A program made the position numbers and the translations under genes. This document shows positions 35,025 through 44,189 of a stretch of 64,000 nucleotides of DNA, piece by piece; position 1 is the stretch's first letter, and each line of letters begins with the position of its first letter. Below the pieces are notes generated by a model. It was given only the letters and a program-made list of their open reading frames with translations, had not been told where the DNA came from and did no database searches. Source of the stretch: Paenibacillus thalictri (GTDB lineage: Bacteria > Bacillota > Bacilli > Paenibacillales > NBRC-103111); the NCBI RefSeq assembly GCF_004307995.1, contig NZ_SIRE01000008.1:186001-250000 (forward strand), in the 5' to 3' direction.

Positions 35025-37439
35025 ATGAAAACGAAGCAATGGCAGACTGAACAACAACGGCTGGATCAGGTTAGGGAAAAGCTGAAAGCACGAATCGACG
35101 AGCTGGAGCCGGAAGTTACCGGACTGCACGATCAGGCTGCTGAAATCCGCAGGCGATTCTGGGAGGAAGTAACGGTTAATACGAGTTCGGATGAAGATTT
35201 TGAAGAAACATTCCATACCATCCAACAGCAATCTGCTGTATTATCCGAGCGAGAGCGAGGTCTACGGCTTCTGACACAGCAATGGAGAAGCTTAAACCGG
35301 CTGTTTCCTTCTCCTTATTTCGGGCGTATTGATTTTGTGGAGGATGGCCAGAACCTGAGCGAGCCAATTTATATCGGCGTATCTTCCTTCGTCGATGAAG
35401 ATGGATTGAACTTCCTGGTGTATGATTGGCGCAGTCCCATTGCAAGCCTTTACTACGACCATTCCCCCGGTGCGGCCGCTTACGTCACGCCGATGGGGGA
35501 GATTACGGGGACGATGGAGCTGAAACGGCAGTTTCAGATTCACAATGGGCAAATTCGCCATATGTTTGACGCAAATGTAACGATTGGCGACGAGCTGCTT
35601 CAGCAAGTATTAGCCAAAGGCGCAGATTCGCAAATGAAAAGTATCGTATCCACGATCCAGAAGGAACAAAACGCGATCATCCGGAACGATCATAGCAGGC
35701 TGCTTATCGTGCAAGGGGCCGCCGGCAGCGGCAAGACTTCTGCAGCATTGCAGCGTGTGGCGTATTTGCTGTACAAAAACCGCGATTCGCTTAAGGCGGA
35801 CCAGATCGTTTTATTTTCGCCGAATCCGATTTTCAACAGTTACGTCGCCTCCGTTCTTCCCGAGCTTGGCGAAGAAAATATGCAGCAGACGACTTTGCAG
35901 GAATATCTCGAATATTGGCTTGGTTCATCTTTACGTCTGGAGGATCCCTTCGAGCAGATCGAATATGTGCTGACCGCACAAACAACGCCAAATGATGAGG
36001 CCCGCCTTCAGGGGATGAAATACAAGGCGTCCGAGTTTTTCTTCAGAGCTTTACAGAACTATGCGCAGTGGCTGGGGCGGGAGGGGATGATTTTCAAAGG
36101 AATTCGTTATCGGGACCGTGATCTGATTACCGCGGAACAGATGAGAACGCAATTTTATAGCTACGATCCCTCCCTGCGATTGGCCAACCGTGTCGAGCTG
36201 CTGCAAAAATGGCTTCTGAAGGAACTGTCGCTGCTCGAACGCCGGGAACGCACGGCGTCCTGGGTAGAGGAGGAGCTAAATTATCTCGATAACGAGCAAT
36301 ATGCTGAAGTTTTCGGCGAGCTGCATAAGGATAGGGAAGTTTTTGATATTGCCGAGCGTTATGCCGTAGTATACGAGAAAATAAGCAAAAAACGCCGGAG
36401 CGATGAAGGCGATTTTGACTTCGCCGAGAGGGAGGAAGAGCTGCTCAGCCAAAGCATCGTGAAGATGAGTTTTAAACCGTTAAGGCAAGGCGTGAGGAAG
36501 TTGTCGTTTATCGATGTTCAGGGCTTATACGCCCAGTTGTTTGACGATGAAGCTGCTTACCGGGAGAAAACAAATGAAGCCGAGCTGCCATCTCTATGGC
36601 CTATAATCTGCGAGCAAACCAAAGAAAAGCTGGAACGGCGCGAATTATATTATGAGGATGCGACCCCGTATTTGTATTTAAAAGAATTGTTTGAAGGGAT
36701 TCGAACGAACACGGAGATTCGGCATGTCTTTGTTGATGAAGGCCAAGATTATTCGCCGTTTCAATACGAATACCTCAAAAAACTATTCCCTCGCGCCCGC
36801 ATGACTGTACTTGGCGATTTCAGACAGGCGATTTTTATGCAGGCCACGAATTTGCAGGATCCCGATTCGCCGCTGATCCGGCTTTATGGCGAAGCCGAAA
36901 CAAGCTTAATTCGTCTGGTGCGCAGTTATCGCTCCACCCGGGAAATTGTGGAGTTCACGAAAAGCCTGCTTTCCGAAGAGGCTGATATCGTTCCTTTTGA
37001 AAGGAGCGGACCCAAACCTCATCTGGCCAGCTTGGAAAACGCAGAGAAACGCGACGCGCGATTGCTGAAAGACATCGCGGCACTACAAGCCGAAGGTTTC
37101 GACTCGATTGCCGTTATTACGAAATCTGCGGCTGAAAGCGGCGCAGCCTATGAAGCATTACGGATGCAAGGAAGCCAAGATTTACAGCTCGTTACGAAGG
37201 AGTCGGTCACTTTTGAGAAAGGAGTGATGGTTATTCCCGTGTATCTCGCCAAAGGTGTTGAGTTCGATGCCGTGCTGATTTATGATGCTTCACCTCAAAC
37301 TTACGGCCGGGAAAACGATCGCAAGCTTCTGTATACGGCTTGTACGCGGGCTATGCATCAGCTATTGCTTTATACAACAGGGGATTGGACGCCATTTGTG
37401 AAGGGAATGAACGCTAATTTGTACGAGATCGCGAAATGA
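35025..37439 (+). CDS. helD: HelD-family RNA polymerase recycling helicase
   Basis: This 804-residue protein starts with a coiled-coil arm (QQRLDQVREKLKARIDELE), as in HelD proteins that insert into RNA polymerase to release it from DNA. The UvrD-type ATPase core has Walker A GAAGSGKTSAALQR (about residues 230-243), motif II FVDEGQDYSPFQ and the C-terminal AKGVEFDAVLIYD, YTACTRA. Length fits the Firmicute family. AAAGGAG lies 14 bases before the ATG, a little long; a GTG at 35010 overlaps that site. It is monocistronic between two terminators. Involvement in rifampicin tolerance, as shown for some HelD proteins, is only possible. Confidence 0.92.
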   Translation: MKTKQWQTEQQRLDQVREKLKARIDELEPEVTGLHDQAAEIRRRFWEEVTVNTSSDEDFEETFHTIQQQSAVLSERERGLRLLTQQWRSLNRLFPSPYFGRIDFVEDGQNLSEPIYIGVSSFVDEDGLNFLVYDWRSPIASLYYDHSPGAAAYVTPMGEITGTMELKRQFQIHNGQIRHMFDANVTIGDELLQQVLAKGADSQMKSIVSTIQKEQNAIIRNDHSRLLIVQGAAGSGKTSAALQRVAYLLYKNRDSLKADQIVLFSPNPIFNSYVASVLPELGEENMQQTTLQEYLEYWLGSSLRLEDPFEQIEYVLTAQTTPNDEARLQGMKYKASEFFFRALQNYAQWLGREGMIFKGIRYRDRDLITAEQMRTQFYSYDPSLRLANRVELLQKWLLKELSLLERRERTASWVEEELNYLDNEQYAEVFGELHKDREVFDIAERYAVVYEKISKKRRSDEGDFDFAEREEELLSQSIVKMSFKPLRQGVRKLSFIDVQGLYAQLFDDEAAYREKTNEAELPSLWPIICEQTKEKLERRELYYEDATPYLYLKELFEGIRTNTEIRHVFVDEGQDYSPFQYEYLKKLFPRARMTVLGDFRQAIFMQATNLQDPDSPLIRLYGEAETSLIRLVRSYRSTREIVEFTKSLLSEEADIVPFERSGPKPHLASLENAEKRDARLLKDIAALQAEGFDSIAVITKSAAESGAAYEALRMQGSQDLQLVTKESVTFEKGVMVIPVYLAKGVEFDAVLIYDASPQTYGRENDRKLLYTACTRAMHQLLLYTTGDWTPFVKGMNANLYEIAK

Positions 37440-37514
37440 TAGCAGATTCGGAAGCTATGCGTCGTGACGAACATCGGTCGACAGCAATGTTCGCGCCGTG
37501 AGCCGGCAATAAGC

Positions 37515-37546
37515 AGAACCGTCCGGTGATCGCCGGACGGTTCTTG
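37515..37546 (+). terminator. Hairpin after helD
   Basis: AGAACCGTCCGG (37515-37526) pairs perfectly with CCGGACGGTTCT (37533-37544) around TGATCG. The T-run is weak. The right arm is also the start of the second intergenic repeat copy. Confidence 0.7.
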
Positions 37547-37618
37547 GTGCGAAAAGTTACTCTTGCGTGTGGGATGGGGAGGGTCATGGGACTCCAACCG
37601 CCAATGAAGATCGTGTTC
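37531..37618 (+). repeat. Intergenic repeat, copy 2
   Basis: This is the partner of 34579-34666. The copies flank helD in the same orientation, about 2.95 kb apart. Confidence 0.75.
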
Positions 37619-37668
37619 CTTTTACACGGCTTTTTTTGAGAAATGCTGGTATAAGCAAAAGGGAAGCT

Positions 37669-38628
37669 TTACGGATGGACAATCCTTCCGTTTTTGAAGC
37701 GTATTTCAGGAAAACTACTGCCAGCGATTTCATTTTCCGGTACAGCATTCTCAATTCTTCGCATATCACTTTCACTTAGATTAACGTCTAGAGATTTAAT
37801 TGAATCCTGAAGCGAAGACACCCGTCTTGCACCAATTAGAGGGATAATATCTTCACCTTTGGCTAAAGCCCATGCGAAAGCAAGCTGTGGAACCGTTATT
37901 TGTTTTTCTACAGCTATTTCACGTAAGGCTTCAACAAGGGAAAGATTTTTTTCTATATTTTCTTTGGAGAATAATGGGATCCTGGAATTGTTCCCATAAG
38001 TGCCGCTAAGCAGTCCGTGAGCTAAAATACCAAAGGCCACAATCCCGACACCCAGCTGCCTTGCTGCCGGCAATATTTGCTTTTCGATGTTACGGTTAAA
38101 AAGAGAATATTCCGACTCAATGAAACTTATCGGGTGAACAGCATGTGCCTTTTGTAAGGTATCGGCTCCAACTTGCGAAATGCCAATATGTTTTACATAT
38201 CCGGCCTTAACCAAATCGGAAATGGCTCCTATAGTCTCTTCAACAGGGATGTCCAGGTCAATTCTTGCCGGCTGATAAAGATCTATGTAGTCCAAATTCA
38301 ACCGTTTAAGCGAATAAGTGAGATAGTTCTTTATAGTTTGAGGCCTAACATCCAGACCATCGATCGTTCCGTTAGGAGAAAATAACACCCCAAACTTGAC
38401 AGATACAAAAGCTTTCTCTCTATTGGAGCCCTTGAGAGCTTCTCCAACCAGCATCTCGCTTTGACCGCTGCCATAGAAATCTCCTGTATTAATAAAAGTG
38501 ATGCCGGCATCTAGAGCAGCATGAATCGTCGCTATACTTGCAGATCTGTCGGAATCGGTAGCATTTGACATACGCATACACCCGAGTCCAAGTCTGGATA
38601 GTTCTTTTTTGTTTTTTGGATTTTCCAT
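37669..38628 (-). CDS. Aldo/keto reductase
   Basis: This 319-residue TIM-barrel oxidoreductase has the family start LGLGCMRMS, Asp50 and Tyr52 in NTGDFYG and Lys78 in VKFG. The position of the usual active-site His is Ala (YQPARID), a change common in one AKR branch that reduces aldehydes or keto-esters. HIGISQVG and IPLIGARRVSSL complete the NADP site. On the reverse strand AAAGGAG precedes the ATG. It is transcribed alone, towards helD. A second, unrelated-looking AKR is cut by the window end. Confidence 0.92.
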   Translation of the reverse strand: MENPKNKKELSRLGLGCMRMSNATDSDRSASIATIHAALDAGITFINTGDFYGSGQSEMLVGEALKGSNREKAFVSVKFGVLFSPNGTIDGLDVRPQTIKNYLTYSLKRLNLDYIDLYQPARIDLDIPVEETIGAISDLVKAGYVKHIGISQVGADTLQKAHAVHPISFIESEYSLFNRNIEKQILPAARQLGVGIVAFGILAHGLLSGTYGNNSRIPLFSKENIEKNLSLVEALREIAVEKQITVPQLAFAWALAKGEDIIPLIGARRVSSLQDSIKSLDVNLSESDMRRIENAVPENEIAGSSFPEIRFKNGRIVHP

Positions 38629-38869
38629 CGTCGTCTCCTTTAAGATTAATTTTAAATGTAAGCTGATTCTTACATATTAGCAGGTTGTCATGTAAGAAGC
38701 AATTAACCTCGGCACGTCCTTTGAATTGATTGTGAAAACGGAGCTCATAAAAAATATATATTGAAATTTGGATCAATACTTGTTAACATGATCCTATTAT
38801 ATTATATCGCATTGGAATAATCGGATTTAAATTTTCGATTGTTCAAACAGATGTTCGACCGTTAGGACG

Positions 38870-38907
38870 GAGGCATCCCTATTCAGGGGTTGCCTCTTTT
38901 TTTATTT
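38870..38907 (+). terminator. Terminator hairpin in the leader of the flavoprotein operon
   Basis: GAGGCATCCC (38870-38879) pairs with GGGGTTGCCTC (38886-38896) with one mismatch, followed by an 11-base T-rich tail. No plus-strand gene lies upstream for 1.4 kb, so it probably ends a short leader RNA made from the AT-rich promoter region around 38,758-38,805. Confidence 0.75.
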
Positions 38908-39095
38908 TTAATTGAGAAAAAAGAAGGTGAATCATGTGGGCAAGTATGCTTGTGAGAATCCCGGTCGCGCTCGATACCAAATACGACGGGTTCGTTTCCG
39001 TTGTATGTGCAGACGTGTTGTTGTCGGCAATTCTGAAAGACCGTTGTAAAGCCGGATATTATGCAACAAATATCATATTCAAGGAGGAAATGATG

Positions 39096-40700
39096 ATGAC
39101 GGTAGCAAGGGAAGCAAGCGAACTGAGATTGAATGCCGACGTACTTGTAATTGGCGGAGGGCCGGCCGGCACTTGGGCTGCGCTGACGGCTGCAACTCAA
39201 GGAGCGAAAGTTGTTTTGGCGGATAAAGGGTACTGCGGTACAAGCGGCGCTACGGCGCCATCCGGCACAGGGGTATGGTACATCAAACCGGAGGAGCAGC
39301 TGCGGGAGGAAGCGCGGCAAAGCCGTTACACGCTTGGCGGGCAGCTGGCCGACGTGCCGTGGATGAACCGCGTGCTCGATCGCACATACGAGAACATGAA
39401 CAAATTGGGAGCTTGGGGGTATCCGTTCCCGCTGGATGACCATGGCAATCAGTACAAACGCGGCCTGCAGGGGCCGGAATATATGAAGCTGATGCGCAAG
39501 CTTGTACAGAAGGCAGGCGTTAAAATTCTCGATCACAGTCCGGCTCTGGAACTGCTTGCCGATGAACACGGCGTTGGCGGCGCAACCGGCGTAAGAATAC
39601 AAACCGGAGAAACCTGGACGGTGCGTGCGGGTGCGGTTGTCATCGCCACGGGCGGCTGCGCTTTTCTGAGCAAAGCGCTGGGGTGCAACGTGCTGACCGG
39701 TGACGGTTATTTGCTGGCCGCGGAAGCCGGGGCCGACTTGTCCGGCATGGAATTTTCCAATGCTTACGCGATCGCGCCGACATTTTCTTCCGTAACCAAA
39801 ACGGCGTATTACCGTTACGCTTCATTTTATTACGAGGATGGATCGATTGTGGAAGGCGCCGGCTCGCAGCGCGGCCGTTCCATCATCGCCCGCAATTTGC
39901 TGGAAGGCCGTCAAGTGTATGCGAGTCTGGACCAAGCGCCGGAAGACATTCGGCCGCATCTGCGAATTAATCAGACTAACTTCTTTTTGCCATTCGACCG
40001 TATGGGGATCGATCCGTTTCAAGATAAATTCCCGGTTACGCTGCGTTTGGAAGGTACGGTCCGCGGTACAGGGGGGATTCGTATCGTAGATGAGGATTGC
40101 TCGACGGTAGTGCCGGGGTTGTATGCGGCAGGCGATGCGGCGACACGTGAGCTGATCTGCGGCGGCTTCACCGGAGGCGGCAGCCACAATGCGGCCTGGG
40201 CGATGTCGTCCGGATCGTTTGCAGGCGAGGGTGCGGCGTTGTTTGCTGCCGGGATCGGGGACAAAGCGGCGGACCGCAAGTTAAAAAGCGTATCGACAAC
40301 GGTGCTGCAAAAGAAAGGCGGCGACGGTTCAAAGAGCTTGACGCAAGAAGCGATCCATGCCGTGCAAGAGGAAGTGACGCCTTACGATCGCAATCTGTTC
40401 CGGACGGAGCATGGTTTGCGTAGTTCTCTAAACCGTCTGGACGGTTTATGGAACGAGCTGCGCGAACGGGAGACAACGCTGGATGCGGAAGGCGTTCGCC
40501 GGCGCGAAGCGGTTGCCATGACGGCGACGGCCCGTTGGATGTACAATACCGCGCTTGTTCGCACGGAAACAAGAGGCATGCATAAACGCGACGATTTCCC
40601 GCAGCTTGACGCTGCGCAGCGTTACCGTTTGACGAGCGGCGGGCTCGACCAAGTATGGGTAAATAAGCTGCCGGTTGACAAGGAGGCTGTGGCCAAGTGA
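39096..40700 (+). CDS. FAD-dependent oxidoreductase (fumarate reductase/AprA-type flavoprotein)
   Basis: Three ATGs follow AAGGAGG; the third, eight bases away, fits best and gives 534 residues. The N-terminus has the FAD-binding Rossmann motif VLVIGGGPAGTWAAL, then YCGTSGATAPSG, and the C-terminal FAD loop AAGDAATRELICGGFTGGGSHNA. The layout is that of succinate dehydrogenase, aspartate oxidase and adenylylsulfate reductase alpha subunits. The next gene is a two-cluster ferredoxin with overlapping start, which strongly suggests an AprAB-like electron-transfer pair. The sulfonate-type binding protein after it hints at an organosulfur substrate; this is inference. Confidence 0.85.
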   Translation: MTVAREASELRLNADVLVIGGGPAGTWAALTAATQGAKVVLADKGYCGTSGATAPSGTGVWYIKPEEQLREEARQSRYTLGGQLADVPWMNRVLDRTYENMNKLGAWGYPFPLDDHGNQYKRGLQGPEYMKLMRKLVQKAGVKILDHSPALELLADEHGVGGATGVRIQTGETWTVRAGAVVIATGGCAFLSKALGCNVLTGDGYLLAAEAGADLSGMEFSNAYAIAPTFSSVTKTAYYRYASFYYEDGSIVEGAGSQRGRSIIARNLLEGRQVYASLDQAPEDIRPHLRINQTNFFLPFDRMGIDPFQDKFPVTLRLEGTVRGTGGIRIVDEDCSTVVPGLYAAGDAATRELICGGFTGGGSHNAAWAMSSGSFAGEGAALFAAGIGDKAADRKLKSVSTTVLQKKGGDGSKSLTQEAIHAVQEEVTPYDRNLFRTEHGLRSSLNRLDGLWNELRERETTLDAEGVRRREAVAMTATARWMYNTALVRTETRGMHKRDDFPQLDAAQRYRLTSGGLDQVWVNKLPVDKEAVAK

Positions 40701-41032
40701 TCGAGCTCGTTAGTGACTCCAGATGTATTACTTGTAACTTATGCGTATCCGTATGCCCAACCAATGTATTTGACAGTACGGAGAGCGGCATTCCCGTTAT
40801 CGCCCGCCAAAGCGACTGCCAGACCTGCTTTATGTGCGAGTTGTATTGCCCTGCCGATGCGCTTTATGTAGCTCCGGATGCGGAAGGCGCTTCGGCGGTA
40901 AACGAAGATGAGCTTGAGCACAGCGGCTTGTTAGGCGGTTATAGGGAGAAAGTTGGCTGGGGGCCGGGCAGGAAACCCGTAGCGCAGCACCAGTTCATGT
41001 ACGAATTAGCGAAGAAAATGGCCGGCGGATAA
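40697..41032 (+). CDS. Ferredoxin-type protein with two 4Fe-4S clusters
   Basis: This 111-residue protein has two CxxCxxCxxxCP motifs, Cys10/13/16/20 and Cys41/44/47/51, for two [4Fe-4S] clusters. A 60-residue tail rich in Gly, Glu and Lys follows, longer than in plain ferredoxins and perhaps the contact to the flavoprotein. The GTG start overlaps the flavoprotein stop (GTGA), so the two should be made in equal amounts. Confidence 0.93.
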   Translation: MIELVSDSRCITCNLCVSVCPTNVFDSTESGIPVIARQSDCQTCFMCELYCPADALYVAPDAEGASAVNEDELEHSGLLGGYREKVGWGPGRKPVAQHQFMYELAKKMAGG

Positions 41033-41067
41033 AATTTGCGGTTTGAAAGAGGAAGGGAGTTAACGTG

Positions 41068-42114
41068 ATGTTCGTAAAACAAAAACAGGGGAAAAGCGGG
41101 TTCGCCCGCAAGCTGGGAGCCATTGCAATATTGTCGGCGGCGATAAGTTTGCTCGGAGCTTGCGGCACCGCGGACAATGGGCAGAAAGCGGCGGGTTCCG
41201 CCGCCCCGGCTGCGGCCGGCGGTGCGGCTGGGCCGCAGCTGCCAAGCGTATTAAATTATGGGTATATCGGCACGAATAAGCTGAATTACCCCGGAGGCGC
41301 CGAAGGCTGGGGTTTATACAAAGGCATTATTCAGGAGGAACTCAAAAAGTACGGGATTACCGAAGTGAAGCTGACAGGTTTCCCCAACGGGCCGGACCAA
41401 AGCGAGTCGTTAATCAGCGGCAGGCTTGATTTCGGAAGCTTGGGGGACACACCTGCATTGCTGGCCCGCTCGAACGGGGCGAAAACACGTGCGATTACCC
41501 AAGGGGCGACGGAAAGCGTCGGTTATTTGATCGGCAAAAAAGGCGGACCGGCTGCGGTTGCCGATCTGCAAGGCAAAACAGTGGCGATCCAAAAAGGGTC
41601 CTTCATGCACCGGTACATTGCCGGTCTAGTTAAAGAGCAGAATATTCCGAACGTCAAGTTCATACATATGCTGCGTACGGACGGGGAAGCGGCGTTGTCG
41701 CGCGGCGAAGTGGATGCGATGACGAACAGCGCGATCTATGCCTTCAAGCAGATCGATCAAGGTTATCCGCTGCTGGACGATGCGACGAAACATCCTCATT
41801 TGATCGGCACCAGCATCACTGTCGTCTCGGAAGATTTCCTGAAGAAGTTTCCGGATTTCCCCAAGGTATGGAATGAGGCCCGGCTTAAGGCGCTCAAGGA
41901 TTTGCAGGCGAAGCCGGATGAATATTATCAATTTTTGTCCCAGCTGAACGGTTTCACCCCGGAGCTGAACAAGAAATCGTCGCCGATCTCTACCATTAAA
42001 GATGTGCCTTTTACGGACGAGGGAGTTAAGCTGTTGGACGGAACAAAGAAATTCCTGATTGACGAGAAGCTGGCGGACAAAGATTTCGATCTGAATTCCT
42101 GGATTGTGAAATGA
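41068..42114 (+). CDS. SsuA/TauA-like ABC substrate-binding lipoprotein
   Basis: This 348-residue precursor has lipobox LGAC with Cys32 and an Ala/Gly-rich linker. The domain resembles sulfonate, taurine or nitrate binding proteins: YKGIIQEELKKYGI, SLISGRLDFGSLGDTPAL, LQGKTVAIQKGSFMHRYI and LSRGEVDAM. The start is the ATG eight bases after AAGGGAG. The permease and ATPase that normally go with it are not in the window; the next genes are an exporter of another class. It may use a distant transporter, or deliver substrate for the flavoprotein-ferredoxin pair upstream. Confidence 0.88.
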   Translation: MFVKQKQGKSGFARKLGAIAILSAAISLLGACGTADNGQKAAGSAAPAAAGGAAGPQLPSVLNYGYIGTNKLNYPGGAEGWGLYKGIIQEELKKYGITEVKLTGFPNGPDQSESLISGRLDFGSLGDTPALLARSNGAKTRAITQGATESVGYLIGKKGGPAAVADLQGKTVAIQKGSFMHRYIAGLVKEQNIPNVKFIHMLRTDGEAALSRGEVDAMTNSAIYAFKQIDQGYPLLDDATKHPHLIGTSITVVSEDFLKKFPDFPKVWNEARLKALKDLQAKPDEYYQFLSQLNGFTPELNKKSSPISTIKDVPFTDEGVKLLDGTKKFLIDEKLADKDFDLNSWIVK

Positions 42115-42170
42115 ATAGCGCCGGTCGCGCTGTAAACCGCTGTATTGGCATTAAACCGCTCTACTGGGTA

Positions 42171-42199
42171 TTGCAACACGTGCTGCCGGGGTCTATGAT
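42171..42199 (+). promoter_or_regulatory. Putative promoter of the exporter leader
   Basis: TTGCAA (42171-42176) and TATGAT (42194-42199) are 17 bases apart. Transcription would start near 42206, about 245 bases before the exporter gene, leaving a long leader. Confidence 0.6.
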
Positions 42200-42343
42200 A
42201 AAGAAAAGCGCAGGTGTTGAACGTGTCTGACAAGTGAGCGTCACTGCTCTCGGCTGTCGCAGTTCCCGGGAAGTGCTGGCGGAGATTGTACGGGCGAGAT
42301 TGTGCGAAATTCGCTGAACGGCCATCGACTGCTGGCGGAGAGC

Positions 42344-42361
42344 ATGATCGGATGCTTTTAA
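42344..42361 (+). CDS. Possible leader peptide MIGCF of the exporter attenuator
   Basis: Five codons follow a GGCGGAG ribosome site and end 20 bases before the terminator stem. Very short translated leaders of this kind control antibiotic-induced exporters such as bmrCD by ribosome stalling. The evidence here is only position and ribosome site. Confidence 0.3.
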   Translation: MIGCF

Positions 42362-42381
42362 CTTGGTGCGTCGCTAAACAG

Positions 42382-42421
42382 GCAACCCTCTCCATGTCGT
42401 TAGAGAGGGTTGCTCTATTTT
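42382..42421 (+). terminator. Attenuator-like terminator upstream of the ABC exporter
   Basis: GCAACCCTCTC (42382-42392) pairs perfectly with GAGAGGGTTGC (42403-42413), followed by TCTATTTTCT. It lies 40 bases before the exporter start and after the putative promoter and leader peptide. Confidence 0.8.
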
Positions 42422-42452
42422 CTATGGAAAGTATGAGGGGGGAGGTGCAGGA

Positions 42453-44189
42453 ATGAAGGTGATATTGCCCTTTATCAAACCGTATCGCACGTCCGTCACG
42501 GTTGCGCTGCTGCTGATGCTTGTCGAGCTTGTTGTGGAGCTTTGGCATCCGCTGCTGCTCGCCCGTATGACGGATCAAGGAATTATAGCTCACGACTTTC
42601 ATGCCGTGCTTCTGTGGGGCGCAATGATGGTAGTTATCGCGCTGATCGGATTCGCATCGGGAATCATCAATACATTTTATGCCTCGGATGCAAGCCAAGG
42701 TTTTGCCTTCGACCTTCGTTCCGCAATGTTCGGGAAGCTGGTTCATTCTTCTTACGCCGAATATAACCGGTACGAGACTTCATCTTTGCTGACAAGATTA
42801 ACCGGCGACGTCAATCAGCTTCAACTTGCTTTTTTCTTAAGTTTACGGGTGTTTCTCCGAATCCCGCTGGTTATTGTCGGTTCCTTGATTATGGCGGTTA
42901 TGGTAGATGCAAGGCTTTCATTGCTGCTTATCCTGGTGACTCCCGTTTTGTTCGGGGTGTTGGGTTGGTCGATGAAAAGAGGATTTGGCCTCTTCCGGTC
43001 GGTGCAAAATCAGGTGGATCGCATGAACGGCGTACTTCGCGAGAATATACTCGGCATTCGTCTGATTCGCGCTTTTGGACGAGGGGTTCATGAAAACAGG
43101 CGGTTTACGAACGCCAACGATGATTTGCAGGAGCGAACGAGCTCCGCTTTGCGATTGGCGGAGCTTACGATTCCGAGTCTTCTGCTGATCATGAATCTGA
43201 GCGTGCTGATTATATTATGGCTTGGCAGCGAGCGGATGGCGGCTTGGCAGCTGCAGGTAGGCGCCGTGCTTGCCGTCGTTAATTATGCGGCACGCATCAC
43301 TGCCGCTTTCTCCACGGTTTCGATGATCGTAACGAGCTTGTCGAGGGCAAAAGCCTCCTCCGACCGCATCGCCGAATTGCTCCGCTTGGAAGATGCGGAA
43401 TCCCCGCAGAAGGGGAGCGCGCTGGAGACGGGCGCCGCCGGACTGTCCTGCGGCGTTGTTTTTGAGCAGGTCGGATTCCGTTACCCGGATACCGCAGCAG
43501 CCGTTTTGTCCGATGTGACTTTTGAGATAAAGCCGGGACAGACCGCCGTGATTATCGGCGCTACAGGCTCGGGTAAAACATCTCTGCTGCAGCTACTTCC
43601 CCGGATCTATGAAAACAGCGAAGGCACGATCCGGCTGGACGGTACCGATATCCGCTTCTGGCCAGACGAGCGTTTGCGCGGTCAGATCGGGTATGTGCCG
43701 CAGGAAGCGCAGCTTTTTACGGGAACGATCAAAGACAACTTGCTTTGGGGCGAAGGGACGGCGTCGATGGATGACGTGATCGAAGCAGCGCAAAGGGCGC
43801 AAATTCACGGCACGATCATGAACCTTCCGCATGGGTACGATACGGTGGTCGGGCAGAAGGGGAGTAATTTGTCGGGGGGACAACGACAACGTCTGACGAT
43901 CGCAAGGGCGCTGCTGCGCAAGCCCAAGCTGCTGCTGCTGGACGATTGCACAAGCGCATTGGACGCGGCGACGGAAGAGAAGCTGCTGGCCGCGCTGAAG
44001 TTATATCCATGCACGACCTTGCTGGTTACCAACAAAATCGCAAGCGCGCAATCGGCCGACACCGTGCTGCTGCTCGATAACGGCAAGCTGCTGGCTCAAG
44101 GCGATCATAACCGGCTGTTGGCGCAATCGGAGCTTTACCGGCGAATTGCCGATTCCCAGCGCAGAGAGGAGCTGGCTTCCAATGTTTAA
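42453..44189 (+). CDS. Heterodimeric ABC exporter subunit with degenerate ATPase site (BmrC/YheI-like)
   Basis: This 578-residue half-transporter has six membrane segments (to about residue 290) and an ATPase domain: Walker A GATGSGKTS at 369-377 and signature LSGGQ at 473-477. The Walker B reads LLLLDDCTSALD: the catalytic Glu is replaced by Asp498, and the switch His by Asn527 (LVTNKIA). This is the pattern of the degenerate partner in heterodimeric exporters. The gene overlaps the next by eight bases. The closest described pair by arrangement is BmrC/BmrD of Bacillus. A role in drug or peptide export is likely but not shown. Confidence 0.9.
   Translation: MKVILPFIKPYRTSVTVALLLMLVELVVELWHPLLLARMTDQGIIAHDFHAVLLWGAMMVVIALIGFASGIINTFYASDASQGFAFDLRSAMFGKLVHSSYAEYNRYETSSLLTRLTGDVNQLQLAFFLSLRVFLRIPLVIVGSLIMAVMVDARLSLLLILVTPVLFGVLGWSMKRGFGLFRSVQNQVDRMNGVLRENILGIRLIRAFGRGVHENRRFTNANDDLQERTSSALRLAELTIPSLLLIMNLSVLIILWLGSERMAAWQLQVGAVLAVVNYAARITAAFSTVSMIVTSLSRAKASSDRIAELLRLEDAESPQKGSALETGAAGLSCGVVFEQVGFRYPDTAAAVLSDVTFEIKPGQTAVIIGATGSGKTSLLQLLPRIYENSEGTIRLDGTDIRFWPDERLRGQIGYVPQEAQLFTGTIKDNLLWGEGTASMDDVIEAAQRAQIHGTIMNLPHGYDTVVGQKGSNLSGGQRQRLTIARALLRKPKLLLLDDCTSALDAATEEKLLAALKLYPCTTLLVTNKIASAQSADTVLLLDNGKLLAQGDHNRLLAQSELYRRIADSQRREELASNV

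Noticed and set aside
38640..38900. S-box or T-box riboswitch before the flavoprotein operon
   Set aside because: None of the conserved core sequences of these classes could be found, so only the terminator is reported.
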